A stretch of 34,278 nucleotides of DNA from Aquabacterium soli (GCF_003933735.1 NZ_RSED01000028.1:12790-47067); one strand, 5' to 3'. Shown: positions 16,653 to 25,490, counted from the first letter of the stretch. Numbers and translations: made by a program. Notes: generated from the sequence alone by a model not told the origin.

Positions 16653-18542
16653 ATGACGAAATCGAACATGCAAAAGATAGCCGCCGGCGCGCCCGAGGCC
16701 CAGTCCGCCGACCTGGTGGCCGGCACCATCGCCCAGCTCAAGGACTTGTTCCCCGAACTTGTCACCGAAGGCCCCAAGGGCAGCGCCATCAACCTGGACG
16801 TCCTCAAGGCCCTGGTGGGCGATGCCACGGTCACCGATGTCGACGAGAAGTACGGCCTGAACTGGCACGGCAAGCGCCGGGCGCGCCAACTGGCCCTGAC
16901 GCCCAGCACCGGTACGCTGCGTCCCTGCCCCGAGGAGAGCGTGGACTGGGACAGCACGCAGAACCTGATGATCGAGGGCGACAACCTCGAAGTGCTGAAG
17001 CTGTTGCAGAAGAGCTACGCCGGCAAGGTCAAGCTCATCTACATCGACCCGCCGTACAACACGGGCAACGACTTCGTTTACCCAGATTCCTTCCAGAACA
17101 GTATCCAAAACTATCTCGAGCTGACCGGCCAAACGGAGGAGGGCCAGAAGACCAGCAGCAACACGGAGGCCAGCGGTCGATTCCATACCGATTGGCTGAA
17201 CATGCTCTACCCACGCCTCAAGTTGGCAAGGAACCTCTTGCAGGACGATGGCGTGCTATGCGTTTCGATTGACGATGTTGAGCAGGCCAATCTACGCAAG
17301 GTATGCGACGACCTCTTCGGTGAGGAGAACCATGTCGCAACCATCGTGTGGCAGAAGCGGTACGTTTCTAACGCGACGGCGAAGTGGTTGTCGGACATGC
17401 ACGACTTCATCGTCGTGTACGCGAAGAACAAGGAGACGCTGAAGGTCAACTCGCTTGAGCGAACTGAGGAGCAGCTCGCTGCGTACAAGAACCCGGACAA
17501 AGATGCCCGAGGTGTCTGGCGTGCTCAGGACCTGTCAGCCAGCAAGCCGTATTCGGCTGGCATGTTCACCATCACTGGCCCGACGGGGAATTCCTTTGAC
17601 CCGCCACCGAATCGCTACTGGCGCTGCAACAAAGAGCAGTTCGACAAGTGGGTGGCTGACGGGCGTATTTGGTGGGGCGTCAACAAGGATGCTCGACCGA
17701 TGCTGAAGGCTTTTTTGGCTGAGAGTGAGCGAGGCGTCACCCCGAACACATGGTGGGACTACGGCTTTGCAGGACATAACAAGGAGGCGACCCTAGAACT
17801 GAAGGAGTTGTTCGACGGCGATGCACCGTTCGATACCCCGAAGCCCGTTCGCCTTATGCGCAGATTAATCGAGTTGTTCTGCGGGAGCGATGACCTCGTC
17901 CTCGACTTCTTTTGCGGATCGGCATCCTTCGGTCACGCTGCGATGGAGTGCAATGCGGCTGGCGATGACTCTGCGCTCCGATTCATCTTGGTTCAACTTC
18001 CGGAGCCTGTGACGCGCGTCGGCTACCAAACCATCGCTGACATTTCCAAAGAACGCCTGCGGCGTGCAAGATCGAAGGTGAAGGCAGACTACCCGGCCGC
18101 GCAGGTCGATGCCGGTTTTCGCGTTTTCAAGCTCGACGAGTCAAACATCCGTGCATGGATGCCGAAGGCGACAGAGCTGGGGCAGTCCCTCCTCGACCAT
18201 CAAGAGCATCTGCAGCCAGATCGCACTGAGCAAGACCTCCTGTACGAACTTTTACTCAAGCTCGGCCTTGACCTCTGCGTCCCCATCCAGCAGCAGATGA
18301 TCGCTGGCAAGTCCGTCTATGCGGTGGGCGCTGGCGTGCTGCTGGCCTGCCTGGCCGAAAGCATCACTACCGCCGAGGTGGAAACGCTGGCCGAAGGCAT
18401 CGTTCAGTGGTACCAGCAACTCGCGCCGGCCGGCGACACCACCTGCGTGTTCCGCGACAGCGCTTTCGGCGACGACGTGGCCAAGACCAACATGGCAGCC
18501 ATCCTACAGCAGCACGGCATCCAGAACGTGCGGAGCCTCTGA
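16653..18542 (+). CDS. Type III-like site-specific DNA (adenine-N6) methyltransferase, Mod subunit
   Basis: From the ATG at 16653 the product is 629 residues; a GTG at 16614 would overlap the DUF4391 stop by 17 bp. The catalytic motif IV is DPPYNTGND at about residues 132-140, followed by HTDWLNMLYPRLKLARNLL and VSIDDVE, and motif I lies after the target-recognition region as DFFCGSAS at 418-425. That order (IV, target recognition, I) is that of beta-class type III Mod enzymes. Motif I is unusual, with alanine where the family normally has the second glycine (FxGSG). It would methylate one strand of an asymmetric site and define the specificity of the Res subunit encoded downstream. A 2-bp gap separates it from the AlbA_2 gene. 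Confidence 0.9.
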   Translation: MTKSNMQKIAAGAPEAQSADLVAGTIAQLKDLFPELVTEGPKGSAINLDVLKALVGDATVTDVDEKYGLNWHGKRRARQLALTPSTGTLRPCPEESVDWDSTQNLMIEGDNLEVLKLLQKSYAGKVKLIYIDPPYNTGNDFVYPDSFQNSIQNYLELTGQTEEGQKTSSNTEASGRFHTDWLNMLYPRLKLARNLLQDDGVLCVSIDDVEQANLRKVCDDLFGEENHVATIVWQKRYVSNATAKWLSDMHDFIVVYAKNKETLKVNSLERTEEQLAAYKNPDKDARGVWRAQDLSASKPYSAGMFTITGPTGNSFDPPPNRYWRCNKEQFDKWVADGRIWWGVNKDARPMLKAFLAESERGVTPNTWWDYGFAGHNKEATLELKELFDGDAPFDTPKPVRLMRRLIELFCGSDDLVLDFFCGSASFGHAAMECNAAGDDSALRFILVQLPEPVTRVGYQTIADISKERLRRARSKVKADYPAAQVDAGFRVFKLDESNIRAWMPKATELGQSLLDHQEHLQPDRTEQDLLYELLLKLGLDLCVPIQQQMIAGKSVYAVGAGVLLACLAESITTAEVETLAEGIVQWYQQLAPAGDTTCVFRDSAFGDDVAKTNMAAILQQHGIQNVRSL

Positions 18543-18544
18543 CC

Positions 18545-20281
18545 ATGGATCAGTCCACGTTGATTGCCCTGGTGGACCGACTGCGGGCCGAGCCGCGAGA
18601 GGGTGGCACCTTCGAGTTCAAGTTCAACTGGGACGTGCCGGCAGACATCGGCCAGTACCTCTCGGCCCTCGGCAACTCGGCCGTGCTGGCACGCCATGAC
18701 CAAGCCTGGCTGGTTTGGGGCGTGGACAACGTGACGCATGAGGTCAAGGGAACGACGTTCGATCCCTTCGCGGCCAAGGGTGAAGGAAACCAGCCGCTGG
18801 TCATGTGGTTGACGCAGAAGACACTGCCGCGCCCGGATTTTGAGTTCCACGAAGTGCAGCATCCGAGTGGCCGCGTGGTGGTGATGGCGATCCAGGCGCC
18901 GCGCTCTGCGCCGCTGGCATTTGAGGGGGTGCGCTACATCCGTGTGGACAGCCACAAGACCAAGCTGAGCGAGCACCCGGACAAGGAGCTCCGCATCTGG
19001 GGCCTGCTCGGGCAGCAGACGGACTGGACAGGAGAACTGGTTCCTGATGCGACGCTCGATGACCTTGATCCGACCGCAGTCGATGCTGCCCGGGGGCGTT
19101 TTGTCGAGTACCTGCTCAAGGCCGAACCCGATTCGTCCAAGCATGAGCGCATCAAGGCAGAGGCGCAGGGCTGGGATGTACCGACGCTGTTGAACAAGGC
19201 GCGTGTGACCAAGGCGGGGCGCGTCACGCGCGCAGCGCTGCTGCTTCTGGGCAGGGATGAGTCGGCGCATTTCCTGTCGCCTGCTGATGCGAAGCTGAGC
19301 TGGGTGCTGCGTGATGCCCAGAACCGGACGGAGTCCTCGCAGCATTTCGGTATGCCGCTGTTGCTTTCTACGGACCGCCTTTTCGGTCACATTCGCAACG
19401 TGACTGTGGAACACATGCCGGATGGCACCCTGTTCCCGACGGCTATCCAGCGTTACGACAGTTGGGTGATCCGTGAGGCCTTGCACAACTGCATTGCTCA
19501 TCAGGACTACCGGCTTGGCGGGAAGGTCAACGTGGTGGAGCACCCGGATCGACTGGTGTTCTCGAACCTGGGGCAATTCATTCCTCCGAGCGTTGAGTGG
19601 ATGATCGAGCACCAGTCTCCGCCTGAGCACTACCGGAACCAGTGGCTCATCGACGCCATGATCCGCCTGCGCATGATCGACCAAGTGGGTAGCGGAATTC
19701 GCCGCATGTTCCAGACCCAGCGGGACCGCTTCTTCCCTCTGCCGGACTATGTGCTGGACACGACTGAGCGTGGTTACCCCCGGGTGGAGGTGACGATCCC
19801 TGGCCAGGTGCTGGATGTCAAGTACAGCCAGTTGCTGATGAAGCGGACGGACCTTCCGCTTCGGGATGTGCTTCTCTTGGACCGCGTGCAGAAGAAGAAG
19901 GCATTGCAGGCCGCCGAGGTGCAGGAGCTCCGGACGATGAAGCTGATCGAGGGGCGCTCGCCAAACCTGTACGTGTCGGCGAAGGTCGCTGACTGGACCA
20001 ACCAGAAGGCCGCCTACATCCGCAATCGCGGGCTGGACGAGGGGTACTACCGAACGCTGGTGACGGACTACCTGGCGAAGTACGGAAGTGCCACCCGCAA
20101 GGAGCTGGATGACCTGTTGTTGAGCAAGCTGCCGGACGTGCTGGATTCAACCCAGAAGGCCAGCAAGGTGCGGAACCTTCTTCAGGCAATGCGCCGCAGC
20201 GGACTGATTCACAGGGTGGGCCCCAAGGCCACAGCGACTTGGTTGCCAGGGCCGGCTGAGGGCAGCACGGAGGAAAGCTAA
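18545..20281 (+). CDS. AlbA_2 (Schlafen-type) DNA-binding and ATP-binding protein
   Basis: The ATG at 18545 follows the Mod stop by two bases and gives 578 residues. Residues about 18-150 form an AlbA_2 domain: FEFKFN near 23-28, YLSALGNSA, AWLVWGVDN and the YIRVDSHKTKLSEHPDKE segment. Residues about 308-380 carry the GHKL-like C-terminal ATP-binding motif of this family, REALHNCIAHQDY then LVFSNLGQF. The last 150 residues look like winged helices. Such proteins sit in many restriction and defence operons, as regulators or nucleic-acid-binding effectors. Here one is inserted between mod and res, which is not the minimal type III layout. Confidence 0.85.
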   Translation: MDQSTLIALVDRLRAEPREGGTFEFKFNWDVPADIGQYLSALGNSAVLARHDQAWLVWGVDNVTHEVKGTTFDPFAAKGEGNQPLVMWLTQKTLPRPDFEFHEVQHPSGRVVVMAIQAPRSAPLAFEGVRYIRVDSHKTKLSEHPDKELRIWGLLGQQTDWTGELVPDATLDDLDPTAVDAARGRFVEYLLKAEPDSSKHERIKAEAQGWDVPTLLNKARVTKAGRVTRAALLLLGRDESAHFLSPADAKLSWVLRDAQNRTESSQHFGMPLLLSTDRLFGHIRNVTVEHMPDGTLFPTAIQRYDSWVIREALHNCIAHQDYRLGGKVNVVEHPDRLVFSNLGQFIPPSVEWMIEHQSPPEHYRNQWLIDAMIRLRMIDQVGSGIRRMFQTQRDRFFPLPDYVLDTTERGYPRVEVTIPGQVLDVKYSQLLMKRTDLPLRDVLLLDRVQKKKALQAAEVQELRTMKLIEGRSPNLYVSAKVADWTNQKAAYIRNRGLDEGYYRTLVTDYLAKYGSATRKELDDLLLSKLPDVLDSTQKASKVRNLLQAMRRSGLIHRVGPKATATWLPGPAEGSTEES

Positions 20282-20546
20282 CCAGGTGTCATGGCGGCTG
20301 ATTAGCTAACGAACTTCTGCTAAGTGGTTGATTTTATTGATTTCTTTTCGTTTTCGGAGCGGTCGCTAGATTTGATGCGGGCCCAAGATTGGCAGTGCTG
20401 CCCCTTCACAAGCCCTTTTGGAGCATCTCTACGCTCGACAAGCTGCGCCGTGCAAAAAAGCCGTCTAGCAAAGAGGGCGGCGCTAAGTTGTTGATTTATA
20501 TGTTTTCTTCGCCTCGATTGAGGCAAAGCTTAGAAATGACCAAGAC
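20282..20546. other. Spacer between the AlbA_2 gene and res, with two direct repeats
   Basis: No gene is supported. Two imperfect 32-bp direct repeats lie at 20319-20350 and 20482-20513; both start GCTAAGT-GTTGATTT and are AT-rich. A hairpin (20460-20481) followed on the minus strand by a T-run resembles a minus-strand terminator. Just before res, GCCTCGATTGAGGC (20511-20524) is a small palindrome. A four-codon frame at 20536 ends in ATGA on the res start. The res gene therefore probably has its own control region. Confidence 0.5.
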
Positions 20547-23543
20547 ATGAAGCTGCATTTCGAGCCCGATCTGGATTACCAGAAGCAGGCCATCGAGTCG
20601 GTCTGCGACTTGTTCCGAGGTCAGGAGGTCTGCCGGACGGAGTTCACTGTCACGATGCGCCTGCCTGAACAACAGCTCACCTTGGGTGTAGCCGAAACCG
20701 ACCTGGGCGTGGGCAACCGCCTGACCCTGCTCGATGACCAGTTGCTGAAGAATCTGCAGGACGTCCAAATGCGCAACGGCCTGGCGCCAGCCGGCACGCT
20801 GGCCTCTGGCGATTTCACTGTCGAGATGGAGACTGGCACAGGGAAGACCTATGTCTACCTCCGCACGATCTTCGAGCTGAACAAGCGCTACGGTTTCACC
20901 AAGTTCGTCATCGTCGTGCCCTCGGTCGCCATCAAGGAGGGGGTCTACAAGTCGCTGCAGATCACCGAGGAGCACTTCAAGGCCCTATACGCCGGCGTGC
21001 CCGTGGACTTCTTCCTGTACGACTCGGCCAAGCTAGGGCAGGTGCGGAACTTCGCCACCAGCTCGGCCATCCAGGTGATGGTAGTGACGGTCGGAGCCAT
21101 CAACAAGAAGGACGTCAACAACCTCTACAAGGACAGCGAGAAGACCGGTGGGGAGAAACCCATCGACTTGATCCGGGCCACGCACCCCATCGTCATCGTC
21201 GACGAACCGCAGAGCGTAGACGGCGGCCTGAGCGGTGCGGGCAAGACCGCGCTGGATGCGATGAACCCACTGTGCACCTTGCGTTACTCGGCCACTCATG
21301 CCGACAAGCACCACATGGTGTTCCGGCTGGACGCAGTTGATGCCTACGAGCGCAAGTTGGTCAAGCAGATCGAGGTGGCAGCTGCTACCGTGGAGGACGC
21401 CTTTAACAAGCCCTACGTGCGGCTGGTAGGCGTCACCAACAAGCGCGGCCGCATCAGCGCGCAGCTGGAACTGCATGTGCAAGAGGCGGCGGGGCCGAAG
21501 CTGCGGGAGGAGTCCGTCAGCGACGGCGACGACCTGCAGCAGGTCACCGGGCGCGCGATCTATGCCGACTACCGCGTCGGTGAAATCAACACGGCCAAGG
21601 GCTTCGAGTTCGTCGAGTTGCGCTACCCCGGTGGTGAGGTGTCCCTGACCATCGGCCAGGCGCACGGCGGCGTGGACGAGTTGGCCGTGCAGCGCGAGAT
21701 GATTCGCCGCACGATCCGCGAACACCTGGAGAAGGAAAAGCTGTTGCGACCCAAGGGCATCAAGGTGCTGTCGCTGTTCTTCATCGAGTCGGTGGATCGC
21801 TACCGCAAACTCGATGCACAAGGCCAGGCGGTGAAGGGCGACTACGCGCGCATCTGCGAGGAAGAGTACCGCCGCGCGGCCAAGCTGCCTAGCTACCAGA
21901 GCCTGTTCGCTGAGGTGGACCTGACGACGGCAGCCGAGGAGGTGCACAACGGCTATTTCTCCATCGACAAGAAGGGCGGCTGGACGGAGACCGCGGACAA
22001 CAACGCCGCTGGCCGCGAGAACGCCGAGCGGGCTTACAACCTCATCATGAAGGAGAAGGAGCGGCTTTTGGACTTCGCCACGCCGTTGAAGTTCATCTTC
22101 TCCCACTCGGCCCTCAAGGAAGGCTGGGACAACCCCAACGTGTTCCAAATTTGCGCCCTGCGCGAGATGGGCTCCGAGCGTGAACGGCGCCAGACCATTG
22201 GCCGCGGCTTACGCCTGTGCGTGAACCAGGCCGGGGAGCGAGTGCGCGGCTTCGACGTCAACCGCCTGACCGTCATAGCGACCGAGTCGTACGAGGCCTT
22301 CGCGGAGAACCTGCAGAAGGAAATCGAGGCCGACACGGGCATCCGCTTCGGCATCGTCGAGCCACATCAGTTCGCCGGCATTCCGGTGGTCGGCGCTGAC
22401 GGGCAGGTGATGGCCCTCGGGGTAGAACAGTCCAAGCTGTTGTGGGAACACTTGAAGGCTGCTGGCCACATCGACGCCAAGGGCAAGGTGCAGGACTCGC
22501 TGAGGCAAGCTCTGAAGGACGGCACGCTCGCATTGCCCGATGCGTTCGCCGCACAGCGAACACAGGTGCTGGAGCTGCTGCGAAAGGTGAGCGGTCGCCT
22601 GGAGGTGAAGAACGCGGACGAGCGCAAGACGGTGGCGCTGCGCAAGGGCGCAGATGGCAAGGCGATCACGCTGGGCGAGGAGTTCAAGGCCTTGTGGGAC
22701 CGCATCAAGCACAAGACCACCTACCGGGTTCAGTTCGACAACGCGAAGCTGCTTCAAGACTGCACGAAGGCGTTGCGTGATGCGCCGCCAATGCCCAAGG
22801 CGCGCCTGCAATGGCGGAAGGCCGACATTGCCATCGGCAAGGCGGGGGTCGAGACCAAGGAGCAAAAGGACGGCGCTTACACCGTCGGGCTGGACGAGTC
22901 GGACATCGAGCTGCCAGACCTGTTGACGGACCTGCAGGACCGCACCCAACTGACGCGCCGCAGCCTGGTCACCATCCTGACCGAGTCGGGGCGCTTGGAT
23001 GACTTCCGCCGCAATCCGCAGCAGTTCATCGAGCAGACGGCCGAGCAGATCAACCGCTGCAAGCGCCTCGCGCTGGTCGACGGCATCAAGTACCAGAAGC
23101 TGGGTGACCAGCAGGTCTACGCCCAGGAGCTGTTCGAGCAGCAGGAGCTGACCGGTTACTTGAAGAGCATGCTTGAAGAAACGGCCAAGTCCATCCACGA
23201 GCATGTGGTCTACGACTCTGCCACCGAGCGTGACTTTGCCCAGGCGCTGGAGTTCAACCAGGACGTAGTGCTGTACGCCAAGCTGCCCAACTGGTTTAAG
23301 GTGCCCACCCCGCTAGGCAACTACAACCCAGACTGGGCCGTGCTGCTGCAGAAGGACGGCGTGCAACGCCTGTACTTCGTGGTGGAGACCAAGAGCAGCC
23401 TGTTTGCCGACGATCTGCGTGACAAGGAGTGGGCCAAGATCGAGTGCGGGCGCGCGCACTTCGCTGCGCTGGCGACTGGTGAGAACCCGGCGCGCTACTT
23501 GGTGGCGAGGTCCTTCGATGATGTGCTGCAGACGGTCAACTGA
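20547..23543 (+). CDS. Type III restriction endonuclease, Res subunit
   Basis: The 998-residue product has the type III Res architecture. The SF2 translocase core shows METGTGKT at about 94-101, the family-typical DEPQ box at 219-222, SHSALKEGWDNPNVFQIC and QTIGRGLRL at about 549-557. The C-terminal nuclease is of the PD-(D/E)xK type: NPDW with D929, then E947-T-K949 in a YFVVETKSS strand. It would form a complex with Mod, hydrolyse ATP and cut near unmethylated, suitably oriented sites. It is separated from the operon upstream by 265 bp, which suggests separate expression from Mod. No strong ribosome site precedes the ATG. Confidence 0.92.
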   Translation: MKLHFEPDLDYQKQAIESVCDLFRGQEVCRTEFTVTMRLPEQQLTLGVAETDLGVGNRLTLLDDQLLKNLQDVQMRNGLAPAGTLASGDFTVEMETGTGKTYVYLRTIFELNKRYGFTKFVIVVPSVAIKEGVYKSLQITEEHFKALYAGVPVDFFLYDSAKLGQVRNFATSSAIQVMVVTVGAINKKDVNNLYKDSEKTGGEKPIDLIRATHPIVIVDEPQSVDGGLSGAGKTALDAMNPLCTLRYSATHADKHHMVFRLDAVDAYERKLVKQIEVAAATVEDAFNKPYVRLVGVTNKRGRISAQLELHVQEAAGPKLREESVSDGDDLQQVTGRAIYADYRVGEINTAKGFEFVELRYPGGEVSLTIGQAHGGVDELAVQREMIRRTIREHLEKEKLLRPKGIKVLSLFFIESVDRYRKLDAQGQAVKGDYARICEEEYRRAAKLPSYQSLFAEVDLTTAAEEVHNGYFSIDKKGGWTETADNNAAGRENAERAYNLIMKEKERLLDFATPLKFIFSHSALKEGWDNPNVFQICALREMGSERERRQTIGRGLRLCVNQAGERVRGFDVNRLTVIATESYEAFAENLQKEIEADTGIRFGIVEPHQFAGIPVVGADGQVMALGVEQSKLLWEHLKAAGHIDAKGKVQDSLRQALKDGTLALPDAFAAQRTQVLELLRKVSGRLEVKNADERKTVALRKGADGKAITLGEEFKALWDRIKHKTTYRVQFDNAKLLQDCTKALRDAPPMPKARLQWRKADIAIGKAGVETKEQKDGAYTVGLDESDIELPDLLTDLQDRTQLTRRSLVTILTESGRLDDFRRNPQQFIEQTAEQINRCKRLALVDGIKYQKLGDQQVYAQELFEQQELTGYLKSMLEETAKSIHEHVVYDSATERDFAQALEFNQDVVLYAKLPNWFKVPTPLGNYNPDWAVLLQKDGVQRLYFVVETKSSLFADDLRDKEWAKIECGRAHFAALATGENPARYLVARSFDDVLQTVN

Positions 23544-23577
23544 CCGTCTGCCCTGGTTTGGTCGGTGGGGAATGGGG

Positions 23578-23603
23578 CGGCGTCTCGAGAGAGCGAGACG
23601 CCG
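23578..23603. terminator. Hairpin after res
   Basis: CGGCGTCTCG and CGAGACGCCG form a perfect 10-bp stem with a 6-nt AGAGAG loop, 35 bp after the res stop. There is no T-run, so it may be a Rho-independent-like stabilising hairpin or part of a Rho-dependent end. The rest of 23544-23804 holds no gene I would defend. Confidence 0.5.
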
Positions 23604-23804
23604 TCAAGCAGCAAAGTCAGCTGTGTGGGGAGGACTGAACGCTCACAATTCTGTACGGCGCTGAGCCCAATATCTGGTTCCGGCGGAGAAGACGCTCTGC
23701 GCGCGAGCTTTTCCGGCGAAGCTGCCAGAACCGTTCAAGGCACATTGACCGACTGTCCCCGCTCAGCCGCCCTCATAAGTAGTTGCCATAGGCTCCGTGA
23801 AGCC

Positions 23805-24692
23805 ATGCCGTCACCTCCGCTTAGTACCCTGACTCCTTTTGTTGCTCGCTTCGACCGGGCTACCGTGCTTGCTCCCGGGTTATTCGTCAGCCTTGATAAG
23901 CGAAAGCGCCGGGGGCCCGGGGAGGGCTCGGCGCTCCAGGTGACCTTTGTTTACCAGAAGCTGAAGCGAACAGTGAGCTTTAGCGGCCCAGAACAGCTCG
24001 GTGTCAGCGATCTGCGTGTTCTGCAAGGGCTTATGTCCATGGCTACTGCCGCCGGCATGGGGCGCCTTGCTGCTGGATCTGCAGACTTGGCAGTGCTGAA
24101 AGGTGGATGGCAGGAGCTGGTGCGAGCATGCGGTGTCCGCTCTAAGGCCGGTGAAACTGTTGAACCACGGTCCACCAGCGGCCGCCGCAGCGAACAGTTG
24201 CAGAAGTCATTGCAGCGACTGGCCAGTGTGCGTGTCACTGCCAGCGACCGAGCTGATGGAGGCGAACCGTTGGTAAGCGCTGACCGATCCTGCGATACCA
24301 GGCAGGGATTTCGAGTCAGCTTTTGCGCTGAATTGATGGGTGCGCTGGGTGCGGGTTCCAACGGCAAGCAGTATCTGAAGGTCGACATGGTAGAGGCGAG
24401 GGAGCTGCGGGCAGACGTTGCTCGCCTGCTCCACTTCCGGCTTTCCAACGTTAACGAAGGTACCTCGCGCGAGTTCACACAAGGCGACATGGAGCACATG
24501 ATCTGGGGAGCCGACGAAGCGGATACCGATGCGATTCGCAAACATCGGCGCCGGCTGCTCGCGCAAGCAGTGGCTGCTGTCGGTGCGCTAGAAGGCTGGA
24601 AAGTTCAAGCTGTCCAGGGCGCGAGAGGGACATGGGTCTGGCGAGTGTCTCGAGCAAAGCCGCGGGGCGCTTCAGAGAAGCGCAAGACTTGA
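23805..24692 (+). CDS. RepC-like plasmid replication initiator
   Basis: The frame is open from 23565, but the ATG at 23805 gives a natural 295-residue start. The protein matches the layout of IncQ-type RepC: VFSGPEQLGVSD-like core, LRVLQGLMSMATAAG, then VDMVEAREL followed by ADVARLLHFRLSNVNEG, and a C-terminal HTH (DADTDAIRKHRRRLLAQ-type) with LEGWKVQ. RepC proteins bind origin iterons and open the DNA. Four iterons lie 218-292 bp downstream, which supports this role. An active replicon inside an integrated element suggests an ICE/IME able to replicate when excised, or a captured plasmid segment. Confidence 0.75.
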   Translation: MPSPPLSTLTPFVARFDRATVLAPGLFVSLDKRKRRGPGEGSALQVTFVYQKLKRTVSFSGPEQLGVSDLRVLQGLMSMATAAGMGRLAAGSADLAVLKGGWQELVRACGVRSKAGETVEPRSTSGRRSEQLQKSLQRLASVRVTASDRADGGEPLVSADRSCDTRQGFRVSFCAELMGALGAGSNGKQYLKVDMVEARELRADVARLLHFRLSNVNEGTSREFTQGDMEHMIWGADEADTDAIRKHRRRLLAQAVAAVGALEGWKVQAVQGARGTWVWRVSRAKPRGASEKRKT

Positions 24693-24724
24693 GTGCTGCA
24701 GCGTGAGACCTGCGGGCCACCAAG

Positions 24725-24745
24725 TCGCGAGCCGTAGGCTCGCGA
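24725..24745. terminator. Hairpin after repC-like gene
   Basis: TCGCGAGCC and GGCTCGCGA form a perfect 9-bp stem with a 3-nt loop, 33 bp past the stop of the replication gene. No T-run follows, so termination is likely but not certain. Confidence 0.45.
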
Positions 24746-24909
24746 TGGACTTCTGCGCTTCAGCTTGCTTCCGCACCCGAGGGTGTAAACGGGTGGGCTC
24801 CTTGCGGTAAGTCTTCTATAGATGGGGGGAAGGCAATAGGTTCTAGGATTAGGGCGCCCCGTCGTTGAAAAACTCAACCTCCACAGCCACTTTGCCGGCA
24901 AACTTGATT

Positions 24910-24984
24910 GTAAAAGTGCTCTCTCCGATGGTAAAAGTGCTTGCAAAGGATGTGATAGTGCTTATCGTTGATCGTAAAAGTGCT
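24910..24984 (+). repeat. Four phased iterons, putative origin of replication
   Basis: GTAAAAGTGCT occurs at 24910, 24931 and 24974, with a variant GTGATAGTGCT at 24952. Start-to-start distances are 21, 21 and 22 bp, about two helical turns, as is typical for initiator-binding iterons. They lie just downstream of a RepC-like gene. The surrounding 24693-25170 contains no protein gene. I infer an oriV-like locus; the AT-rich melting region is not obvious. Confidence 0.75.
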
Positions 24985-25173
24985 TTTCCGTGCTGTTTGC
25001 ACTCGTCCCGCTGATATAGCGGCAGCACCCCATCTGCTGCAGCACCGTGTACGAATGACCTTCGGAATGGAGGTGCCGCTGAGCCCAAGGTCAGCTTGGT
25101 AGTGCTGACCGTAGATTCGAACGTCTCGTGTTGATACCCACTGTGACCTGCCCCCTGCACTGAGCCCAGGCAT

Positions 25174-25198
25174 GAAAAAGCCCGCGCGTGGCGGGCTT
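25174..25198 (-). terminator. Rho-independent terminator of the 59-aa gene, copy 1
   Basis: AAGCCCGC and GCGGGCTT form an 8-bp stem with a 5-nt loop. On the minus strand the stem is followed by TTTTTC, so it ends transcripts coming from the 59-aa gene whose stop lies 13 bp upstream. Confidence 0.8.
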
Positions 25199-25210
25199 GG
25201 AGAGATTGGC

Positions 25211-25390
25211 CTAGGCCTGCCCTTGCTGCTTGTTTTCCACGGGCCGGCCAGCGAGAAGAGCAAGACGCCGAGCGTGCAGCTCCCTGGCAGCCAGCTCTGC
25301 CGGGGGCGACGCCGAACTGCGAGCACATTGTTCTTTCATTGCGCTGCGTGCGTCAGATGCGTAGCCGAAGTGACTTGGGGTCGTGTCCAT
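25211..25390 (-). CDS. Uncharacterised 59-aa protein, paralogue 1
   Basis: From the ATG at 25390, preceded by AGAGGA at good spacing, the protein is 59 residues: an N-terminal FGYASDARSAMKEQCARSS, a linker, and a helix AARELHARRLALLAGRPV, then a basic tail. It aligns with the product of 32159-32338 (also exactly 59 residues), sharing the GYA motif, REAM/RSAM, Q-ARS, the AxELxxxRR-like helix and AGRPV. No known family is recognised. It is likely a small, soluble, helical and basic protein, possibly RNA- or DNA-binding. It has its own promoter-like leader and terminator. Confidence 0.75.
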   Translation of the reverse strand: MDTTPSHFGYASDARSAMKEQCARSSASPPAELAARELHARRLALLAGRPVENKQQGQA

Positions 25391-25409
25391 CGCGTTTCCT
25401 CTTGAGAGC

Positions 25410-25436
25410 CAGGCACAGCGCCTGCACACCGTATAG
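25410..25436 (-). promoter_or_regulatory. Conserved leader of the 59-aa gene, copy 1
   Basis: On the minus strand a TATAC box (25431-25436, GTATAG in plus) is followed by the hairpin CAGGC-GCTGT-GCCTG (25410-25424) and then AGAGGA and the start. The whole order and spacing recur before copy 2 (32357-32383). A promoter followed by an operator or a 5' leader hairpin is the likely reading. Confidence 0.6.
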
Positions 25437-25490
25437 AACCAACACGAGGTCCATCCATCACCGCGCGACGAGCGCGTCGAATCTCCCTCG

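Noticed and set aside
20320..20526. Minus-strand frame of 68 codons in the spacer before res
   Set aside because: Overlaps the direct repeats and the hairpin; no ribosome site or homology I can support.
21033..23204. Antisense frames (371 and 331 codons) opposite res
   Set aside because: Same effect: long antisense openings in high-GC coding DNA, no motifs.
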